Below, piece after piece: positions 57,868 through 64,000 of a stretch of DNA of 64,000 nucleotides; positions within the stretch are counted from its first letter, which is position 1, and the number at the start of each line of letters is the position of its first letter. Under the pieces are notes generated by a model. That model ran no database searches. It was not told the DNA's origin and was given only the letters and a program-made list of their open reading frames with translations. This stretch comes from Diphasiastrum complanatum. Taxonomy: Eukaryota > Streptophyta > Lycopodiopsida > Lycopodiales > Lycopodiaceae. The stretch lies in the NCBI GenBank assembly GCA_029204225.1, contig CM055107.1, positions 43,629,507 through 43,693,506 on the forward strand, written 5' to 3'. The translations under genes were made by a program, and so were the position numbers.

Positions 57868-58229
57868 GAACTCGAATAAATTGTTGTCTGCTATTGTTCG
57901 TGTATCTCATTTACTTGTTTCATCAATTCCACACACTAGTTCAATCTTGTTAAATGTTGTATTAATCTATAATGTAGATCAACAGTGTCTGTCTACATTC
58001 TAGGGGATTGTAGGAATGATATAGCAGGTAGTGACCAACAATCATATCTAAACTCCATCTAAACTGATTTTGTTCGCGACTATTTTCGCTTCACATTTTG
58101 TCTCATTTTGCGATTATTTTGCTTCAGCAAAGTCAATGTCAGAGCTCGTTCAAGTTTCACTTCACTTTGTTTTGTTTCGTTATAGAGCCTGATTGATCTT
58201 TGCACAATTATTTTCTATTTTTTCCATCA
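57868..58229 (+). repeat. 5' LTR of copia element E (left end not resolved)
   Basis: It matches 59817-60175 over about 360 bp with moderate divergence and ends CCATCA just before a primer-binding site (TGGTATTAGAGCC, 58231-58243). It carries a TTTCG/TTTTG-rich tract. The divergence from its partner indicates an old insertion. Confidence 0.75.
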
Positions 58230-58230
58230 G

Positions 58231-59816
58231 TGGTATTAGAGCCTGTCATAGTCTGACATAGCTACAAAGCTATCAGATCCAGGAGGCTAAGCATTCAATA
58301 CAAAGAGCCATTAACAAGTGAGAATACAATTCATAGCAATGGCTTCAATAAGCAGTATACAATCAAAGATCTGTACAATCCTTGACTCATCAGAATCTAA
58401 CTTCCTAGCATGGAAGCCTAAGACGTCGCTTATACTAAAGGGAGAAGGACTATTTGGACATTGCAGCCATTACCAGATAAGAGAAAGAGTGTACAATGCA
58501 AGTGGGTATACAAGCTGAAGTATGGACCGAATGGTGATATTTCAAAGTATAAATCTAGACTTGTAGCGAAAGATTTTTCTTAGAGATATGGTATTGACTA
58601 TGATGAGACCTTCTCTCCTGTCATAAAACATTTGTCCCTAAGTCTACTGTTTGCATATGCAGCTGCTTATGATCTTAGGATTCATATCGTGGACAAAAAG
58701 ACAACATTCTTGCATGGTGAGCTAGATGAAGAAGTTTACATGGATCAACCTCCAGGCTACATTTCGAATTCACTTCCTACTTATGCATGTAGAATGCATA
58801 GGAGTATCTACAGTATGAAGCAATCAGCGCAACAATGGTATAAGAAAAAAGATCAAGCCCTGAAATCCTGAGGATTCAAGCCACTAATAACTGATTCCAA
58901 TGCTTATGTAAGAATTACATATGAGAAGATCATCATTGTAGTTATATAGGTGGATGACACTCTGATACTCTGCAAAAGTGAAGAGCTTAATACTGAGGTG
59001 AAGTATGACATCTCGAAACATTTCGAGATTGCAGACTTGGGAGAAGACAGATGTTTTCTTGGCTTATAAATTAACAAGGACTATGAGGAAGAAAAATTGT
59101 ACCTTTGGGTATATCAGTCTAGATATACCCAAAAGTTTTTAGAAGATTTTGGGATGATGAATTGCAAAGGAGCAAATAATCCAATGCTTGTAGGAACAGT
59201 CTTGACGAATGAAGATTGTTCAAAGATTGAAGAAGAAAGAGAATTGATGCAGCGTACACCATACATGAAGCTGATCGGATCACTAATGTATCTTGCAGAT
59301 AACACACGTCCTGACATTGCTTATGCCGTGCAATTCAGTATGAATCCAGACTCGACTCATTGGAAGATTGCGAAATGAATCTTGCAATACCTTCAATTAA
59401 CGAAGGATTTTGGATTGTGTTATTCTCATGATGCAAGGTTCCAAATGTTTTCCTACAGTGATGCTAGCTGGGCATCTCTCAAGGACAATTAAAAGCATTG
59501 AGAATATATTTTTGTAGGTTGTTAAAGGTTTGGGGGAGGTCGCACCATCGCGTCAGGAGCAGCAATTCTCTGGTCAGCAAAAAAACAGACCATCGTGGCT
59601 CAGTCACCTTGTGAAGCAAAGTACGTAACAGTAGCAAAGATGGCCAATGAAATCATTTGGCTCCAACAATTCCTTGATGAACTGGGTGAAACAAGGAATG
59701 AACCTCTAATTTTGTAGATGGACAATACATCCGCAATACATCTGACAAAGGATCATGTGTTTCACTCAAGGACAAAATACATCGCAATCAAGTACCACTT
59801 GATAAGGGATCTGATC
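58231..59816 (+). mobile_element. Copia element E, internally deleted
   Basis: A gag start (58339-58458, MASISSIQSKICTILDSSES) runs directly into the reverse transcriptase region at about 58463 (KCKWVYKLKYGPNGD in another frame), so the rest of gag, protease and integrase are deleted. RT pieces are at 58632-58871 (LHGELDEEVYMDQPPGY) and 59097-59378 (MLVGTVLTNEDCSKIEEERE). RNase H to 59816 (MDNTSAIHLTKDHVFHSRTK) is cut short at the LTR. The YVDD block has a stop in place of Tyr. Confidence 0.85.
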
Positions 59817-60187
59817 TCGAATAAATTATTGTCTGCTATCGTTTGTGTATCTCATTTACTTGTTTCATCAATTCCACACACTAGTTCAATCTTGTTAAAT
59901 GTTGTATTAGTCTATAACGTAGATCGACAATGTCTGTCTACATTTTAGAGGATTGTAGGAATGATATAGTAGGCTGTGACTAGCAATCATATCTAAACTC
60001 CATCCGAACTGATTTTGTTCGAGATTGTTTTTTCTTCGCGTTTCATCTCACTTCGGGATTACTTTGCTTCAGCAAAATCAATATCAAAGCTCATTCAAGT
60101 TTTGCTTCGCTTCAATTCATTTAGTTTAGTTTCATTTTGTTTTGTTACAGAGCCTGATTGATCTTTGCAAATTATTTTTTTGAGCTC
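59817..60187 (+). repeat. 3' LTR of copia element E (start deleted)
   Basis: Partner of 57868-58229. The polyprotein end and the LTR start are missing, so RNase H runs straight into LTR sequence. The right end abuts element F at about 60188. Confidence 0.72.
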
Positions 60188-61254
60188 TCGGGCTCCCCAA
60201 TATAGGAAGAACTATTGTTATTCTCCTGTCTGTTCTGTGCTGATTTGTTTCTTGGGTTATGGCGACAATCCATGGCTGCATGACCCTTCTAATGGCAATG
60301 GATACACTCAATCTTGGGATTGAGCCAGCAGGTATCTACTGTATGCCCGTCTCTTCTGCATCTCAGCAGGTCTTCTTGTCTGCATTTTGTCGTTTCGACC
60401 TCCCTTTGGTCTTCCAGTTGCTCTTGCTGGTCCCCTCTGCTTGTTGGTCGCGATCCTACCTCTAATTTGACTCCCTCTTAGGCTTGAATTCTTTCTTGGA
60501 TTTTTCTCTGTTGTCGTAGAGGGCCTGATCAGAACCATCCTTGTGATCAAGGGGTTTTTTGGCCTTGACTTCCTCTCGAATCTTGGAAATCGCCTTTTTG
60601 AGGTTCATGGCGGGATCTTTCGTGAGCAGGGTTTGTGTCATCTGGAAAGATTTGGGTAAGGCTCTCAACAGGTACGTGAGCTGCTTCTCAACTGATACTA
60701 CATTCTCTGTTCCAAACTTGTGTAGAGATAGAAACATATCCTTCATCTTTATCACGAAGGAGGTGAGGTCTTTTCCATCCCATTGTAGATTTGTCAGCTG
60801 ATCTTCTAGCATCATGATCTGACTTCTTGATTTCGTTTGAAATCTGGTGAGCAATGCATCCCACATCTCCTTAGACTTGGAGAGTGTAGACAAGTCAAGT
60901 GTAAGGCTATCTTCGATGGAAGATGACAACAAGTCTACTGCCTTGTCATTTTTCTCCCTCCATTTGCGTAGCTCCTTGCCTGTCGTTGTAGGCATTTCTT
61001 CTGTGCCATCCACCCAAGGGAAGAGTCCTTCACCCTTGAGTATCAAAGATGTCAACTTTCCAGGCTCGAAAGTTAGATCCTGAAGAATCAAGTATAGTGC
61101 AGATCTTGCTTTGCATGCTACTGATTGAAGCCATTGCTTCTTTGAGTCTATTCACTTGTTGATGGTTGATTGTATGAATGCTTGGCCTCCTAGATCTGCT
61201 AGCTTCTTGGCTATGTTAGAATATGACAGAATAACCTGTTCTGATACCACTGAT
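60188..61254 (-). mobile_element. Copia element F, gag part only
   Basis: On the minus strand gag starts at about 61131 (MASISSMQSKICTILDSSGS, near-identical to E). A frameshift leads into the 60462-61091 frame (209 aa; KEMWDALLTRFQTKSRSQIM, LPKSFQMTQTLLTKDPAMNL). A CCHC-like knuckle (CHWKGHAAMDC) lies near 60245-60290. The primer-binding site TGGTATCAGAAC lies at about 61245-61256 on the minus strand. All pol sequence is missing; the break is at 60188. Confidence 0.85.
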
Positions 61255-62227
61255 GGGAAAAAGTGATTGACTGATGAGAAATTTGTTGGATCCATGAAAC
61301 TTTTGCAAAGGCAAATCAATCACGACTCTCTTCAGCTTGGATGGAGTTCAGATGTGACCGCTGAACACTACCAGCTGAATTGCTCCTACAATCCTCTAGA
61401 GTGTAGTTAGTCACTGCTGATCTATGTTCATAAAATTAATACAGCATTGAACAAAGTTTTAACCAAAGTGCAAAATTCAAAATGAACAACAAAACTCAAA
61501 CATATGAAATATCAACATAAGCATTTAACATCCAAGATCAGACACAACAAGAAAATAATCTATATTAATTTTCTCTGAATTTCTTCAAGCACTACATGCA
61601 AATCCACGTAGTGCGTTGGCATAAGAGAAACATGGTTCTCTCACGAGTAGTAGTCTCTCTTCACTAGTGGACAATTGGATCTTCTGATCCTAGACACAAT
61701 TGTCTTCATGCGCAGACGGACAAGTATTCTGTATATTGTCTTGATTGCTTACTAGCATCAGACTCCTTCGTTCTGTTACACTCTGTGTACTCTGTTTGAT
61801 CTATATGTCAAGTATGATCCTGTAAGTACGATCTCTCTGTGTAAATCTAAGATTAGAGTGATTAAGCATCTACAACTAATCAGAGAATTACAAGAGTGGC
61901 ATATTAGCCACGACCTAGGGAGTATCTGCTGACGTCATGTCATCGGATCAGATTACTGTACTTTTGGGTACTTGCGTGATCTTTGGTGGTACTCCTTGGA
62001 GCATGAACGCTGAACGGGTTTTGTTTATCTCATTTGCCTTCTTCCATACTGGACCGCGAAGGAATCTCGTTCGTGGATCTTTTGTGTTTGCGAACCGTTC
62101 ATCTTTGTCTCCATTGACTTTTGTGTTCGCAAAACTCTTCATGTTTCGTGTCTCCATATGTATGAGTTCGCGAACATCTTCGTCAGGCAAAGGGCTGAAA
62201 GCTAGCAAGGCTTTGTAATTAGAAACA
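61255..62227 (-). repeat. 5' LTR of copia element F
   Basis: On the minus strand the LTR runs TGTTTCTAATTAC (62227) to CCCATCA (about 61255), about 970 bp, and ends at the primer-binding site. It matches element B's LTR (19430-20157). A minus-strand frame at 61948-62247 is a chance frame in this LTR. Confidence 0.7.
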
Positions 62228-62640
62228 TTTTGTTTCTTCACCATCATGATCCTGCATGCAAATAGAAATGATGTAGAAAATGAAGTTTATGTTCTTCTCA
62301 GTCTCAAAAGTTAGGCTGCTAGGCAGAGCATCTGAGACTGGAAAGAATCGTAAAAAATCCAAAGTGACTCAATCAGAAAAAGTACCGAAGATCCTTTAGA
62401 AGATGGAAGTACAAGCATTGGGAAATCAGTCTCCTTTTTCAACCAGCCCTCTTGCCACAACATCTGCATCTACTCTCATGCCTATCGCCCACACCATCTA
62501 CCGATGTCACCACCACCATCTTACCCTCCATCTCTCTGTTTCACTTTTTACCGTTCCACTATTCATCTGAGAAATCTCCAATATTTTTAGATCACTGATA
62601 GTCTTACTGAAGTAGCTAATTGCAAATGTCTTGCATAGAC
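62228..62640. other. Spacer, possibly coding remnant
   Basis: A short plus-strand stretch near 62310-62400 reads like a Ser/Lys-rich protein (RASETGKNRKKSKVTQSEKV) but is interrupted. Nothing else is supported. Confidence 0.3.
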
Positions 62641-63578
62641 TAACTACTACCTACACTGGTTGGTCAGCCAGAAAAGAAGATCTAAGAAAGCAGGCGAAGC
62701 AGCAAAAAAAAATAAAACAAAGAAGCTGAGGAGGAAAGGACAAAACTTAAGCAACAAATAAGTCAGATTGATCTTGAACAAAACAAACTCTCTGGAGCAA
62801 TGATGGTTGAATGCCCTTCTATGAAGCCCGAAGAGATCCAAAAGTAATGGATCAAAAGAAAGAGCTACAAAAAAGCAAAATGATGAAGACAACAGTGAGC
62901 CTACAAGACAAAGTAAGCACCTCACCAAGTAAGTGGTGGTCAAAGCTCGACATTGCAAGCATCCAAGGCTGTGAAAGCAGTATTATCAGTTCCTTCACCC
63001 TTCCACTAGCCATCATAATATTTTCCTACCGTCACCAATCCATCCGTCCAATTTTGTTCCTACCACCAATTTGTTGATGAGTCCACCCCCTTGAAGACTG
63101 ATAACCAATCGAAGGTTTTTCTCGAAACTGGGACTTCAACTGGGAGAAGAACTGAGTTAACCCTCATAAGCAGAATGAAGGACACAAGGAGTGCCGAGAC
63201 AATTGATGAATCTCTGACATGACCTCCCAGAGCACTAGTACCCACCAAGAAACTAGAAGTGAAACCGTCCATGGCAGATACAAGTGACCACAAGAAGAAA
63301 AAGAGACATGAGGGAGACACTCAAGCATGAAAAGTTTTGAAGCTTCTAGGAGCTCTCCAATTTTAAAGACATCATCCATTTGCGAAAATAGGACATTTTG
63401 GTTAAAATGCAGCAATTTGCAAAAACAGTTTTCTGTGGTAAAGATCGACACCAATAAGCACTTGGTTTTATGCAAGCGAACAAAGATGTATGCTTTTCCA
63501 GGTGACAATCGAAGATGCCAATGCAAAGTAGAGCAATATCATCCAATATGGGTTGCAGTGGGTCCTGCAACACATTAG
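62640..63578 (+). pseudogene. Unrecognised decayed coding region, Lys/Ser-rich
   Basis: The plus strand has a coiled-coil-like stretch (AEEERTKLKQQISQIDLEQN, 62724-62847). A Thr/Ser-rich part with a Lys cluster follows (VDESTPLKTDNQSKVFLETG, 63070-63180; HKKKKRHEGDTQA, about 63285-63330). The last frame at 63327-63578 (83 aa) has a Cys pair (RRCQCK). Stops separate the pieces. The composition resembles a gag-like or transposon-borne protein, but no family is recognised. Confidence 0.35.
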
Positions 63579-63631
63579 GGGTGGGATGATGTTGGCTGAT
63601 TCTAACGAATCTCCAAGATACTTGACCAGAG

Positions 63632-63812
63632 CTACACAAGAGCACCTCTCACCCTAGACCAAGGAGGTTTATGGGAAAACGAGATGAATGAAGACTGAGA
63701 GCCGAATATGAGAGCCGAGGAATACTAGTTAATATTATCAAGTAGAAACTGCGTAAGCCTCATGGTGAATCCTAAAAGATGGAATGACCATGTAGGAACT
63801 AGTATTTCTGTT
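63632..63812 (+). repeat. Dispersed repeat, inverted partner of 1690-1850
   Basis: Matches the reverse complement of 1690-1850 over about 170 bp with small indels. A broken basic frame precedes it, as at the left copy. Confidence 0.6.
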
Positions 63813-64000
63813 GCGGGAGCGCGTGTGTGGGACTGATTCATGTTCGTCCTCACTTCGTCTTCTTTATTGCAAACAATTTTCTGTCTTTTAATTTTCTTTT
63901 GTGCGGAAGCCCTTACAGGATCCCAGACACTTGACTACGCATCACAGAACATATTCTATTCTAGCAATCATGATCCACAGCACAAGACGGGATGCACAAA
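63813..64000. other. Window end, no feature seen
   Basis: Non-coding sequence that no longer matches the left repeat copy. Confidence 0.3.

Noticed and set aside
61948-62247. 99-aa minus-strand frame
   Set aside because: It lies inside the LTR of element F and runs past the polyprotein end seen in element B; treated as a chance frame.

Overview
The window looks like nuclear DNA of a land plant with a large, retrotransposon-packed genome. The evidence is the plant-type Ty1/copia elements whose primer-binding sites match initiator-Met tRNA (TGGTATCAGAGC), Ty3/gypsy and CACTA (TNP2) fragments, short GT-AG introns, long GA/CT microsatellites, and one clean host-type gene, an intronless seven-bladed WD40 protein of the JINGUBANG type. 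I cannot name the species; a fern or another non-flowering plant is possible but not shown. No bacterial features, tRNA or rRNA genes or CRISPR arrays are seen.

Layout: (1) 0.5-3.5 kb holds two diverged tandem copies of an unknown gene with a coiled-coil end. The second copy runs into an unknown ORF that is split by a young 6.1-kb copia element (A, 3831-9975, minus strand, target-site duplication CTTTG). The ORF resumes in the same frame after the element. (2) 10.5-11.3 kb is a gypsy chromodomain end plus LTR. 11.3-13.7 kb is a decayed multi-exon gene with a possible ParB/sulfiredoxin-like segment, and 13.7-14.1 kb is a CACTA transposase piece. (3) 14.2-26.1 kb is a pile of decayed copia elements in both orientations (G, I, B, C, D). 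(4) 26.1-30.3 kb is a low-repeat island with the WD40 gene (27619-28857, minus). (5) 30.3-34.2 kb holds dyad-rich DNA, two diverged tandem copies of an unknown minus-strand coding remnant, and CT microsatellites. (6) 34.6-47.4 kb is a nest: a gypsy RT piece abuts an old copia (L). L is split by a deletion-derivative copia (M, 36003-45679, duplication CATGG). One LTR of M is split in turn by an apparently complete plus-strand copia (N, 39722-45582, duplication AAGGA) with one 1316-aa gag-pol ORF and almost identical LTRs. (7) 47.4-62.2 kb holds more decayed copias (H, J, K, E, F), a hairpin and a degenerate short-period repeat. (8) 62.6-64 kb is an unrecognised decayed coding region and the inverted partner of a repeat found at 1.7 kb.

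Apart from the WD40 gene, the window records repeated insertion, nesting and decay. N is the only element with every part needed for autonomy visible. A lacks only one frame position. Several LTRs of different structure (A, N, M and fragments at 53.0, 56.2 and 56.8 kb) share a palindromic CACACGTGTG-type motif. In A, N and M it lies in the 3' part of the LTR, downstream of the TATA box where one is seen.
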